A stretch of DNA of 64,000 nucleotides from contig NZ_JAETZZ010000015.1 in NCBI RefSeq assembly GCF_022627325.1, positions 62,001 through 126,000 on the forward strand, read 5' to 3'. The position numbers were made by a program, and so were the translations under genes. Positions 42,948 through 51,281 of the stretch are shown piece by piece. Numbering within the stretch: the stretch's first letter is position 1; each line of letters starts with the position of its first letter. The DNA is from Pseudomonas putida. GTDB lineage: Bacteria > Pseudomonadota > Gammaproteobacteria > Pseudomonadales > Pseudomonadaceae. Under the pieces are notes generated by a model, which had not been told where the DNA came from, did no database searches, and saw only the letters and a program-made list of their open reading frames with translations.

Positions 42948-44489
42948 ATGAGTTCCCTGTCCGCCCCTGCCACCGCGATCGCCGCCGCCCCCGCGCCGGC
43001 AGCGCCCGTGCAGTCGGCGTTCGGCCTGCGCGTGGTGGTCGGGCTGTTCGGCGTGTTGCTGGCGGTGCTGTGCGCCGGCCTCAACGAATCGGTGACCAAG
43101 ATCTCCCTGGCTGATATCCGCGGGGCCATGGGCATCGGCGCCGACGAGGGCGCCTGGCTGCTGGCGGTTTACAGCGCCGCCTCGGTCTCGGCCATGGCCT
43201 TCGCGCCCTGGCTGGCCACTACCTTCTCCTTGCGCCGCTTCACCCTGAGCGCGGTTGGGATGTTCGCGCTGCTTGGATTGCTGCAGCCCTTCGCCCCCAA
43301 CCTGCACAGCCTCATGCTGCTGCGCATCCTCCAGGGCTTTGCATCGGGCGCCTTGCCACCGATGCTCATGAGCGTGGCGCTGCGTTTCCTGCCGCCGGGC
43401 ATCAAGGTGTACGGGTTGGCCTGCTATGCCCTGACCGCCACCTTCGGCCCGAACCTTGGCACGCCGTTGGCCGGGCTGTGGACCGAATATGTCGGTTGGC
43501 AGTGGGCGTTCTGGCAGATCATCTTGCCCTCGGCACTGGCCATGTTCTGTGTCGGCTGGGGCTTGCCCCAGGACCCGCTGCGCCTTGAGCGCTTCAAGCA
43601 GTTCGATTGGCGCGGGGTGCTGCTGGGGCTGCCGGCCATCAGCTGCATGGTCCTGGGCCTGTCGCTTGGGGACCGCTGGGGCTGGTTCGATTCGCCGCTG
43701 ATCTGCTGGCTGCTGGGCGGGGGTGCGCTGTTGCTGGTGCTGTTCCTGTACAACGAATGGTCCGAGCCGTTGCCGTTCTTCCAGTTGCGCATGCTGTCGC
43801 GGCGCAACCTGAGCTTTGCGCTGGTCACCTTGGCCGGCGTGCTGGTGGTGCTTTCCGGCGTGGGCAGCATCCCCTCCGCGTACCTTGCACAAATCCAAGG
43901 GTATCGCCCGGCGCAAACCAGCCCGCTGATGATGCTGGTGGCCATGCCGCAACTGATTGCCCTGCCGCTCACGGCGGCACTGTGCAACCTGCGCGCAGTG
44001 GACTGCCGCTGGGTGCTGGCCACGGGGCTGGCGCTGCTGGCGCTGTCGTGCATCGGTAGCAGCCTGCTGACTGGCCAATGGATACGCGGTGATTTCTACC
44101 CGTTCTACCTGCTTCAGGTGTTCGGCCAACCGATGGCGGTCCTGCCGCTGCTGATGCTCTCCACCAACGGCATGAGCCCGCAGGAAGGCCCATTCGCTTC
44201 CGCCTGGTTCAACACCGTCAAAGGGCTCGCCGCAGTGATCGCCGGTGGCCTGCTCGATGCCCTTGGCACGCTGCGCCGGCACTTTCATTCCAACCACCTG
44301 GTGGACAGTCTGGGCAACGCCCCGCTGATCGATGACAACGCTGCGGGCCTTGCCAAGCGTATTCATGACCAGGCGCTGGTGCTGACTTCGGCCGACCTTT
44401 ACCTGGTCATGGCCGGTATCGCCGTGGCGCTGATCTGCCTGATTCCTTTCGTGCCTACCCGGGTCTACCCACCGCGCGCGGTGGCCTGA
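42948..44489 (+). CDS. DHA2-family MFS multidrug transporter (EmrB-like)
   Basis: The 513-residue inner-membrane protein has about fourteen helices. MFS signatures include AGLNESVTKISLADIRGAMGIGADEGAWLLAVY in the first helices and LRILQGFASGALPPMLMSVALRFLP. It exports drugs or aromatic compounds with the HlyD and NodT proteins encoded next. It is first of three genes, and the adaptor begins six bases after its stop. Confidence 0.9.
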   Translation: MSSLSAPATAIAAAPAPAAPVQSAFGLRVVVGLFGVLLAVLCAGLNESVTKISLADIRGAMGIGADEGAWLLAVYSAASVSAMAFAPWLATTFSLRRFTLSAVGMFALLGLLQPFAPNLHSLMLLRILQGFASGALPPMLMSVALRFLPPGIKVYGLACYALTATFGPNLGTPLAGLWTEYVGWQWAFWQIILPSALAMFCVGWGLPQDPLRLERFKQFDWRGVLLGLPAISCMVLGLSLGDRWGWFDSPLICWLLGGGALLLVLFLYNEWSEPLPFFQLRMLSRRNLSFALVTLAGVLVVLSGVGSIPSAYLAQIQGYRPAQTSPLMMLVAMPQLIALPLTAALCNLRAVDCRWVLATGLALLALSCIGSSLLTGQWIRGDFYPFYLLQVFGQPMAVLPLLMLSTNGMSPQEGPFASAWFNTVKGLAAVIAGGLLDALGTLRRHFHSNHLVDSLGNAPLIDDNAAGLAKRIHDQALVLTSADLYLVMAGIAVALICLIPFVPTRVYPPRAVA

Positions 44490-44495
44490 GCCCGG

Positions 44496-45578
44496 ATGAA
44501 TTCGAGATCGCTGAAAATGACCAACAAGCGCAAGACAATCGTGATCGGCTCGGTACTCGCCGTGGCCGTGCTGGCGGGTATCGTCGGCCCCTGGGTGCTC
44601 GGCAGTGACCACCGGCAACGTACCAACGACGCCTACGTGATCGCCGATTACACCGTGGTGGCACCCAAGGTGGCCGGCTTCGTCAAGCAGGTGCTGGTCG
44701 AAGACAACCAGCAGGTGCAGGCCGGCCAGTTGCTGGCGACCATCGATGCACGGGACTACCAGGCCGCACTGGATGCCGCGCAGGCCCAGCTGCTGGTGGC
44801 CAAGGCGCAAAGTGCCGATGCGCGTGCCACCTTGGAACGCCAGGCGGCATTGATTGCCCAGGCTGAGGCGGCGGTGAAGGCGGCGCAGGCCGAAGCATCG
44901 TTCGCCGACCACGAGGTCAAACGCTACAGCCGCCTCGCCGAGCAGGGCGCCGGCACCGTGCAGAATGCCCAGCAGGCGCGCAGCCGGGTCGACCAGGCCC
45001 GCGCACGGCTGGCCAATACCCAGGCTGCATTGGTCGCCGCGCGCAAGCAGGTGGACATCCTCAGCGCTCAGGTCGCCAGCGCCGATGGGCAGTTGAAGCG
45101 TGCCGAAGCGGGCCTTGAAAAAGCTCAGCTGGACCTGTCCTACACCCGCATTACCGCGCCGGTGGATGGCATGGTCGGTGAGCGTGCCCTGCGCGTGGGT
45201 GCCTTCGTCAACCCGGGCGCGCGCCTGCTGTCGGTGGTGCCCTTGCAGCAGGCCTATGTGGTGGGCAACTTCCAGGAAACCCAGTTGACCCATGTGCAGC
45301 CGGGGCAGCCGGTCAGTATCAGCGTCGATACCTTTGCCGGTGAAACCCTCAAGGGCCATGTGCAAAGCATTGCCCCCGCCACTGGCGTGACCTTCGCGGC
45401 AGTGAAACCCGACAACGCCACCGGCAACTTCACCAAGGTGGTGCAGCGTATCCCGGTGAAAATCGTCTTCGATGACGGCCAGCCGTTACTCGCGCGCTTG
45501 CGTGTGGGCATGTCGGTGGAAGCGACCATCGACACCCGTGGTGACAGGCTCAGTGGCAACGAGGTAAGTGCACGATGA
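44496..45578 (+). CDS. HlyD/EmrA-family membrane-fusion protein
   Basis: The 360 residues have a membrane anchor (IVIGSVLAVAVLAGIVGPWVLG), the barrel-sandwich/lipoyl part (VVAPKVAGFVKQVLVEDNQQVQAGQLLATIDARD), a long coiled-coil hairpin rich in alanine (about 85-195) and a beta barrel (YVVGNFQETQLTHVQPGQPVSISVD). The long hairpin is EmrA-like. An alternative start is the ATG at 44517. Its stop overlaps the next start. Confidence 0.92.
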   Translation: MNSRSLKMTNKRKTIVIGSVLAVAVLAGIVGPWVLGSDHRQRTNDAYVIADYTVVAPKVAGFVKQVLVEDNQQVQAGQLLATIDARDYQAALDAAQAQLLVAKAQSADARATLERQAALIAQAEAAVKAAQAEASFADHEVKRYSRLAEQGAGTVQNAQQARSRVDQARARLANTQAALVAARKQVDILSAQVASADGQLKRAEAGLEKAQLDLSYTRITAPVDGMVGERALRVGAFVNPGARLLSVVPLQQAYVVGNFQETQLTHVQPGQPVSISVDTFAGETLKGHVQSIAPATGVTFAAVKPDNATGNFTKVVQRIPVKIVFDDGQPLLARLRVGMSVEATIDTRGDRLSGNEVSAR

Positions 45579-47026
45579 AATCGGCATTACGCTTGAGCCC
45601 TTTGCTGCTGGCCGTGCTGATGGCTGGCTGCACCCTTGGCCCGGACTTCGAGCGCCCGGACAGCCAGGCCCCTCAACAATGGCCATCGCTGCAGGGCCAG
45701 GCGGCACCCAGCCAGGCGCAGGCAGAACCGCTTGAACTTCGTTGGTGGGAAACCTTCCACGATGCACGCCTGAGTGCGCTGATCCAGCAGGTGGCCGAGC
45801 GTAACCTGGACCTGCAGATCGCCAGTGCGCGACTGCTGCAAAGCCGCGCCTTGCGCAGCACGGTGGCTGCCGACCAGGCGCCGTCGGTCGATGTGGATGC
45901 CGGCTACAGCCGCGCCCGTAACAGTGCCGAAGGCCTCAACGACCCGTCTGGCAATGCCGGCAAGTCGGCGTTCAACCTGTGGCAGGGCGACCTGGTCGCC
46001 GGTTGGGAACTGGACCTCTGGGGCCGGGTGCGCCGGCAGGTGGAGGCTGCCGACGCCACGGTGCAAGTGGCCGAGAACGACCGGCGCGGTGTGCTCCTGG
46101 CGCTGTTGTCGGAAACCGCGGGCAACTACATCCAGTTGCGTGCCGTGCAGCACACGCTCGATGTCACCCGTGACAACCTGAAGGTCGCCCAGCACAGCCT
46201 GAAGCTGTCCCAGGACCGCCAGGCCGAGGGTGTCGCCACCCGGCTCGACGTGGCCCAGGCCAGCGCCCAGGTAGCCTCGATCGAGGCCCGTCTGCCCAGC
46301 CTCGAGGCCCGGCGCGATGACCTGATCAACGCGCTGAGCCTGCTGGCGGCCGAACCGCCACGCAGTTTGCAGGCACAGTTGCTTGAGGGTGGAGAGCTGC
46401 CTGCGCCGCAGCAGCAATTCGCGATCGGTTTGCCGTCCGAGCTGGCCGAGCGCCGTCCAGACATCCGTCAGGCCGAGGCCCGGCTGCATGCGGCCACTGC
46501 CAGCATTGGCGTGGCCAAGGCGGATTTCTACCCCAGCATCCGGCTGTCCGGCAGCGTCGGCTTCCAGGCCATGCAACTGTCGGACTTCGGCGCCTGGGAC
46601 TCGCGCCGCTTTGCCTTCGGCCCGCAGCTGTCGTTGCCGATCTTCGAGGGTGGCCGGCTCAAGGGCACCCTGGCGCTGCGTGAGGCGCAGCAGCAGGAGG
46701 CGGCGCTCAACTACCGCAAGGTGGTGCTCGGTGCCTGGCATGAGATCGACGATGTGCTGCGCCTGTACAACGCCAGCCAACTGCGCCGTGATCACTTGGC
46801 CGAAGCGGTGCGGCAGAACCGCATCGCCCTGGAAACCGCCCAGCGCCAGTACGTGGAAGGCGCGGTGGACTTTCTCAATGTGCTGACGGTGCAGAGTGCG
46901 TTGCTTGCCAGTGAAGAGCAGTGGATCGACAGTTCGGCGGCGGTATCGCAGGCGTTGGTCGGGCTGTACAAGGCTTTGGGTGGTGGCTGGCAGGCGTTCG
47001 ACGGGCAGCCGACGAACAAGGTGTGA
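45575..47026 (+). CDS. NodT-family outer-membrane efflux lipoprotein
   Basis: A 483-residue TolC-type channel with a lipobox (LLLAVLMAGC, acylated Cys near 19) and two OEP repeats (LRWWETFHDARLSALIQQVAERNLDLQIA, IGLPSELAERRPDIRQAEARLHAATASIGVAKADFYPSI). It completes the EmrAB-type tripartite pump. Its start overlaps the adaptor's stop by four bases. It is a different gene from the NodT-type channel at 36360-37889. Confidence 0.92.
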   Translation: MKSALRLSPLLLAVLMAGCTLGPDFERPDSQAPQQWPSLQGQAAPSQAQAEPLELRWWETFHDARLSALIQQVAERNLDLQIASARLLQSRALRSTVAADQAPSVDVDAGYSRARNSAEGLNDPSGNAGKSAFNLWQGDLVAGWELDLWGRVRRQVEAADATVQVAENDRRGVLLALLSETAGNYIQLRAVQHTLDVTRDNLKVAQHSLKLSQDRQAEGVATRLDVAQASAQVASIEARLPSLEARRDDLINALSLLAAEPPRSLQAQLLEGGELPAPQQQFAIGLPSELAERRPDIRQAEARLHAATASIGVAKADFYPSIRLSGSVGFQAMQLSDFGAWDSRRFAFGPQLSLPIFEGGRLKGTLALREAQQQEAALNYRKVVLGAWHEIDDVLRLYNASQLRRDHLAEAVRQNRIALETAQRQYVEGAVDFLNVLTVQSALLASEEQWIDSSAAVSQALVGLYKALGGGWQAFDGQPTNKV

Positions 47027-47042
47027 TCAAGCGGAGGCAGCC

Positions 47043-47453
47043 ATGCACCTCTCCCTCAATGGCAAGCGCGCACTCATCAGTGGTTCCATGGCCGGGCAGG
47101 GCGTGTCTACCGCCATCGACCTTGCCGCCGCCGGCGCCGAGGTCGTGCTCAACGACCGCACCCAGGCGCTGGTCGACGCTGCGCTCAAAGCGGTGCGCGA
47201 GCGCTTGCCCAAGGCGCGGATCATTGGCGTTGCCGCTGACCTGGGCACCGAACAGGGTGTGCAGACCTTGCTCCAGCAGGTGCCGCACACCGATATCCTG
47301 GTCAATAACGGCACGCAGGACGTTGCCCTGCGGCTACAGCGGCATTACGCCCGCGGCATGGCCGAGCGCAAGTGGGGGCAGGTGATCCACCTGGGCAGTG
47401 GATCAGAGCGGTCGCAGCAGCCCGAAGCGTTTACGCAGTACCCAGTCCAGTAA
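47043..47453 (+). pseudogene. Decayed short-chain dehydrogenase
   Basis: The 136-residue frame starts as a normal SDR (MHLSLNGKRALISGSMAGQG, then DLAAAGAEVVLNDRT and VPHTDILVNN) but jumps from the NNxG motif directly to RLQRHYARGMAERKWGQVIHL, missing about 30 residues. It ends before the catalytic Tyr-x-x-x-Lys. The nucleotide motif is also altered (usual T-x-x-x-GIG replaced by S-x-x-x-GQG). Its last 51 bases are antisense to the end of the intact SDR gene. A remnant is the best reading. Confidence 0.8.
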
Positions 47454-48227
47454 ACGTCGTGGCAGCCAGCGGGCCACTAGCGGCATCGCCGTACTGCCAT
47501 TGCCCAGCCGTACCACCGCTGGCACAGGCGATTTGCGCGTGGCAGCCAGCAGCCCCTGGGCAAATTGCGCGGCGCAGGTGGGCCGGTCTTGCGAGGCGCG
47601 GGCCCGCGCCTGGATATGCTCGCGCAGCGGCCACCATGGCGACTGCGCTGCCACCACCTGATCGGCCTGGCGCTGGGCATTGCTGGCGAATTGTGAGGCG
47701 ATCGCTCCCGGTTGCACTTCCATGACCTGAATGCCGAAAGGCGCCAGCTCCAGGCGCAGGGCGTCGCTCAAGGCATGCACAGCAGCCTTTGAGGCGCAGT
47801 AGGCGCCGGCGAACGGCGTGACCAGTATGCCCGATACACTGCCGATGTTGACCACCAGGCCACGCGCACGGCGCAGCAGCGGGAACAGTGCGCGGGTGGC
47901 GCCGATCACGGCGAACACATTGGTTTCGAACTGCTGGCGCATGGCCTCCACACCGCCATCGAGCAGGGGGCCCATGGCACCGTAGCCAGCGTTGTTGACC
48001 AGGATGTCGAGCCGGCCGTGGCTTGTTTCCAGCTCGTCGGCGAGGCGCATCAGGGCCTCGGCGTCGTTGACATCAAGCTGCCGGGCGGTGAAGCCGGCTG
48101 CGGCCAGGTGTTCGACGTCTTCGGTTTTACGGGCGGTGGCCCATACGTCGTGGCCAGCATCGCGAAAGGCTTCGGCCAGGGCGCGGCCGATGCCGCTGGA
48201 ACAACCGGTGATCAGGACGGTGGGCAT
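47403..48227 (-). CDS. Short-chain dehydrogenase/reductase
   Basis: The 274 residues have the complete classical SDR set: TGCSSGIG (cofactor), NNAG, the catalytic serine in NIGSVSG, and YCASK with the Tyr-Lys pair. The substrate is unknown. Its sequence style (MPTVLITGCSSGIGRALAEAF) resembles oxidoreductases of broad substrate range. It is convergent with, and overlaps, the decayed SDR. Confidence 0.9.
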   Translation of the reverse strand: MPTVLITGCSSGIGRALAEAFRDAGHDVWATARKTEDVEHLAAAGFTARQLDVNDAEALMRLADELETSHGRLDILVNNAGYGAMGPLLDGGVEAMRQQFETNVFAVIGATRALFPLLRRARGLVVNIGSVSGILVTPFAGAYCASKAAVHALSDALRLELAPFGIQVMEVQPGAIASQFASNAQRQADQVVAAQSPWWPLREHIQARARASQDRPTCAAQFAQGLLAATRKSPVPAVVRLGNGSTAMPLVARWLPRRLLDWVLRKRFGLLRPL

Positions 48228-48267
48228 TGGGCAGGCCTGTGCTCAGAGTAAGTTATGTAGAGGTCGG

Positions 48268-48475
48268 ACCGGCCCCATCGCCGGCAAGCCGGCTCCCACA
48301 AATGGACCGCGCAGGGCTTGAGCTCTGTGCTGTACCTGGACTGCCTCAAGGCATTGGATTGGCGTCCAATTTCCTGGGGCCAGCCCAAATCCATAGCTGC
48401 CAACGGGTACAGGGTGCGCCGACGCCAGGCGGTACTGGGTGCTTTTGGGAGCCGGCTTGCCGGCGATGGGGCCCG
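48268..48475. repeat. Inverted REP pair with internal hairpin, unit B
   Basis: REP cores at 48268-48300 and 48447-48475 face each other. Inside is ATTGGA-N6-TCCAAT (48353-48370) followed by TTCCTGGGGC, similar to the inner hairpin of unit A, and a surrounding CTGTACC/GGTACAG pair. The 261-base gap it fills between the SDR and the next gene shows no coding sequence. Confidence 0.8.
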
Positions 48476-48488
48476 TTCAGGCACCGTA

Positions 48489-48953
48489 TCAGTTGGCGAA
48501 TGTACCCTGTAGATGTTCGGCGCGAAACTCCAGTGTCTGCGGCCGGTACCCCGCGCGCAGTGGCGGCAGTGGCAGGCAATCGGTCCATTCGGCCCCAGGC
48601 TGCAGTTCGCCCGGCCCACGATAGCGCGGTGCGCTGTAGGTATTTTCGGCCAGGTTGATGGTATCGCCCGGGGCATAGGCAGCGACCCGCCAGCGCAGCT
48701 CGGTCAGCGGAGCCTTGTTGCCGTTTTTCATATGTACCTTCAAGGCACGGTCGGCAGGGCATTGATCCGGTGCGTAGGTCAGGCGCAGGTCAAGCCGCGC
48801 CAGTTGCGAAGCTTCGCGTGTGTCCTGCCAGACGACGAACAGTGCGACCAGCCCCAGGCCGCAGACGGCGGCCAGCGAGATCGGCAGGGCCTTGCCCGGG
48901 TAACGCAGGAGCAGTACCAGCCAGGTGAGGATGAGGAAGGCGCCGATGATCAT
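48489..48953 (-). CDS. Hypothetical membrane-anchored protein next to algA
   Basis: The 154 residues begin with two helices (MIIGAFLILTWLVLLL and ISLAAVCGLGLVALFVVW), then a periplasmic domain with two cysteines (PDQCPAD and WTDCLPL) that could form a disulfide. I do not recognise a named family. It is read in the same direction as the alginate genes but is separated from algA by a long repeat, so membership in that operon is doubtful. Confidence 0.75.
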   Translation of the reverse strand: MIIGAFLILTWLVLLLRYPGKALPISLAAVCGLGLVALFVVWQDTREASQLARLDLRLTYAPDQCPADRALKVHMKNGNKAPLTELRWRVAAYAPGDTINLAENTYSAPRYRGPGELQPGAEWTDCLPLPPLRAGYRPQTLEFRAEHLQGTFAN

Positions 48954-48997
48954 GTGGTCCGAATCCCGTTCGAGTCTCCGGACATCTTGGAGCGGCT

Positions 48998-49123
48998 AGC
49001 TGGAAGCTTCAAGCTCCAAGCTGCAAGCTGCAAGAGAAAAGCGGGCCGGCGGCGCCCCCACATCAGTAGGAACACCACCGCCCCGCTTTTTCTTGCCGCT
49101 TGCAGCTCGAAGCTTGCAGCTTA
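48998..49123. repeat. CTTGCAG-type long inverted repeat, copy 2
   Basis: The left arm (about 48998-49045, AAGCTGCAAG units leading into AAGAGAAAAGCGGG) pairs with the right arm (about 49082-49123, CCCGCTTTTTCTTG followed by CTTGCAG units). The right arm includes the algA stop codon (49121-49123). It has the same building blocks and the same position after a minus-strand gene as the copy at 35135-35236. It may end the alginate transcript. Confidence 0.78.
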
Positions 49124-50575
49124 CTGCGCGATGGTCTTCACCGACACGCCCCGGTCGACGGGCGTGGAGGTGCGCCCATACACATCCTCGAAGCGCTCGA
49201 TATCATCCTCGCCCAGGTAACTACCGGACTGCACTTCGATGATCTCCAGCGGGATCTTGCCCGGGTTGCGCAAGCGGTGGACCGAGGCGATCGGGATGTA
49301 GGTCGACTGGTTTTCGGTCAGCAGGAACACATTTTCATCGCACGTCACCTCAGCAGTGCCCGAGACCACGATCCAGTGCTCGGCACGGTGGTGGTGCATC
49401 TGCAGCGACAGGCTGGCGCCCGGCTTGACGGTGATGTGCTTGACCTGGAAGCGGCCGCCCATGTCCACCGAATCGTAAGAGCCCCATGGGCGATACACTT
49501 CGAGGTGGTTCTGGGTTTCGCTGCGGCCTTGCTCGTCGAGGGTCTTGACCATCTGCTTGACGCCCTGGACCTTGTCCTTGTGGGCGATCATCATCGCGTC
49601 CTTGGTCTCGACCACGACGATGTTTTCCAGGCCGATCACCGACACCAGCTTGCCGTTGCCATGGATCATGCAGTTGTGGCTGTCCTGCACCACCACATCA
49701 CCCTTGGTGACGTTGCCATTGGCGTCCTTGTCATGCACTTCCCACAGCGACGACCAGCAGCCAACGTCGCTCCAGCCAGCCGACATCGGCACCACGCAGG
49801 CGCGCTGGGTCTTTTCCATCACCGCATAGTCGATGGAGTTGTCCGGGCAGCAGGCGAAGGTCGCTTCGTCGATGCTCAGCACATCATCTGTTTCGTCGCT
49901 GCGCTCCAGGGCCAGCACGCAGGTGTCATAGATGTCAGGGTCGTGCTTTTTCAGCTCTTCCAGGAAGCGGCTGGCGCGGAACAGGAACATGCCGCTGTTC
50001 CAGAAGTAGCCACCGGACTGGACGAACTCGGTAGCGCGCTTCTCGTCGGGTTTTTCGACGAACTGCGCCACGCGGGCCACCCCTTCGGGCAGCAGGGCGT
50101 CCTGGCTGGAGCGGATGTAGCCATAACCGGTCTCGGGCTTGGTCGCCGGGACACCGAACAGCACCATTTCGCCACGCTCGGCAGCTACGGTGGCCAGGGC
50201 CAAGGCCCGCTGCAGGGCTTTCTGGTCGTCGATCACGTGGTCGGCCGGCAGCACCAGCATCAAGTCATCGCGCCCCTCGCTGGTCAGCTTCATCGCGGCC
50301 ATCGCCACCGCAGGGGCGGTGTTGCGGCCGAAGGGTTCCATGAGGATGCCCTGGGTTTGCAGTTTCAGCGCCGCGAGCTGTTCCTGAACGATGAACTTGT
50401 GGTCCTTGTTGCAGACCACGATCGGCGCGTCCATGCCTTCGAACACCAGGCGCTCGAGGGTTTGCTGGAACAGCGTGTGCTCACCGGTCAGGGCGAGGAA
50501 CTGCTTGGGGAACTGCTTGCGCGACAAAGGCCACAGACGCGAACCGCTACCACCAGAAAGAATTACCGGGATCAT
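49121..50575 (-). CDS. algA: AlgA, phosphomannose isomerase/mannose-1-phosphate guanylyltransferase
   Basis: A bifunctional enzyme that makes mannose-6-phosphate from fructose-6-phosphate and GDP-mannose from mannose-1-phosphate for alginate. The 484 residues have the N-terminal nucleotidyltransferase with GGSGSRLWPLSRKQFPKQFL and, from about 330, the isomerase cupin domain with metal ligands in LQMHHHRAEHWIVVSG. It is the last gene of the alginate operon, 37 bases after algF. Confidence 0.96.
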   Translation of the reverse strand: MIPVILSGGSGSRLWPLSRKQFPKQFLALTGEHTLFQQTLERLVFEGMDAPIVVCNKDHKFIVQEQLAALKLQTQGILMEPFGRNTAPAVAMAAMKLTSEGRDDLMLVLPADHVIDDQKALQRALALATVAAERGEMVLFGVPATKPETGYGYIRSSQDALLPEGVARVAQFVEKPDEKRATEFVQSGGYFWNSGMFLFRASRFLEELKKHDPDIYDTCVLALERSDETDDVLSIDEATFACCPDNSIDYAVMEKTQRACVVPMSAGWSDVGCWSSLWEVHDKDANGNVTKGDVVVQDSHNCMIHGNGKLVSVIGLENIVVVETKDAMMIAHKDKVQGVKQMVKTLDEQGRSETQNHLEVYRPWGSYDSVDMGGRFQVKHITVKPGASLSLQMHHHRAEHWIVVSGTAEVTCDENVFLLTENQSTYIPIASVHRLRNPGKIPLEIIEVQSGSYLGEDDIERFEDVYGRTSTPVDRGVSVKTIAQ

Positions 50576-50612
50576 GTTGTTTCTCCAATAAGGTCGTTAA
50601 AGAGGCAGAGGA

Positions 50613-51260
50613 TCAGTTGGTGGACACTGGGCGGGTGACCCAGACCGGCGACAGGCTGCTGCCCGAGCCAGTGACGTACAGCACGGCGGCTTCACCGCGC
50701 TCCAGGGCGACGGGTTTGACGTCGCTGACTTTCTTGTCTCCTGCAAACAGGGCCAGGTTGACCTTGACCGGGTTGATCTCACGCTCGCCACGGCCTTTGG
50801 CAGCCACTGGCTTGACCACCTCGGTCTTGCCGTCGGCGGTCTTCAGGGCCAGCGGCTGGTCGCTCAGGTTCTGTACACGTACCAGGGCTTTCTGCTTGTT
50901 CTTGAACGGTGGTTCTTCGATCAGCTGCGGGTTGCCGCTGCCGTTGTTGACCAGGGTGTAGTACTTGTCAGCGGCCAGCTTGACCGGGACGCTCTTGCCA
51001 GCGACCTGCGCGGTGTAGTCACCGCCCGGGAGGAAGCTGAAGTCGCTGCTGGCCTGGGCACCGACCTGTTTGATCTGGGTGTTGCCAACGCTCGCGGCAG
51101 CGGGTGCAGGGGCGGCGTTGAACAGGCGCACGAAGGTCGAGCCTTTCGGTGCGGTAGGGCCATACAAGGCAGCATCGGCGCCGGCGAATGCCTGCATCGA
51201 AGCCAACGACAGGCCTGCTGCGAGGGTGAGGGCTTTGGCAATGGAAGTCTTGGTAGTCAT
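50613..51260 (-). CDS. algF: AlgF, alginate O-acetylation adaptor
   Basis: The 215-residue periplasmic protein has a signal peptide (ALTLAAGLSLASMQAFA) and matches AlgF, which is needed with AlgI, AlgJ and AlgX for acetylation of mannuronate residues. Sequence marks are LYGPTAPKGSTFVRLFNA and the repeated beta-rich body ending VTGSGSSLSPVWVTR. It lies 21 bases after algJ. Confidence 0.94.
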   Translation of the reverse strand: MTTKTSIAKALTLAAGLSLASMQAFAGADAALYGPTAPKGSTFVRLFNAAPAPAAASVGNTQIKQVGAQASSDFSFLPGGDYTAQVAGKSVPVKLAADKYYTLVNNGSGNPQLIEEPPFKNKQKALVRVQNLSDQPLALKTADGKTEVVKPVAAKGRGEREINPVKVNLALFAGDKKVSDVKPVALERGEAAVLYVTGSGSSLSPVWVTRPVSTN

Positions 51261-51281
51261 GTGCGTGTTCCTCTCTATCTA

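Noticed and set aside
42942..45365. An 807-codon antisense frame opposite the MFS and HlyD genes
   Set aside because: Rich in Gln, Arg and His as expected from complementing GC-rich codons, with no domain; the plus-strand pump genes are certain.
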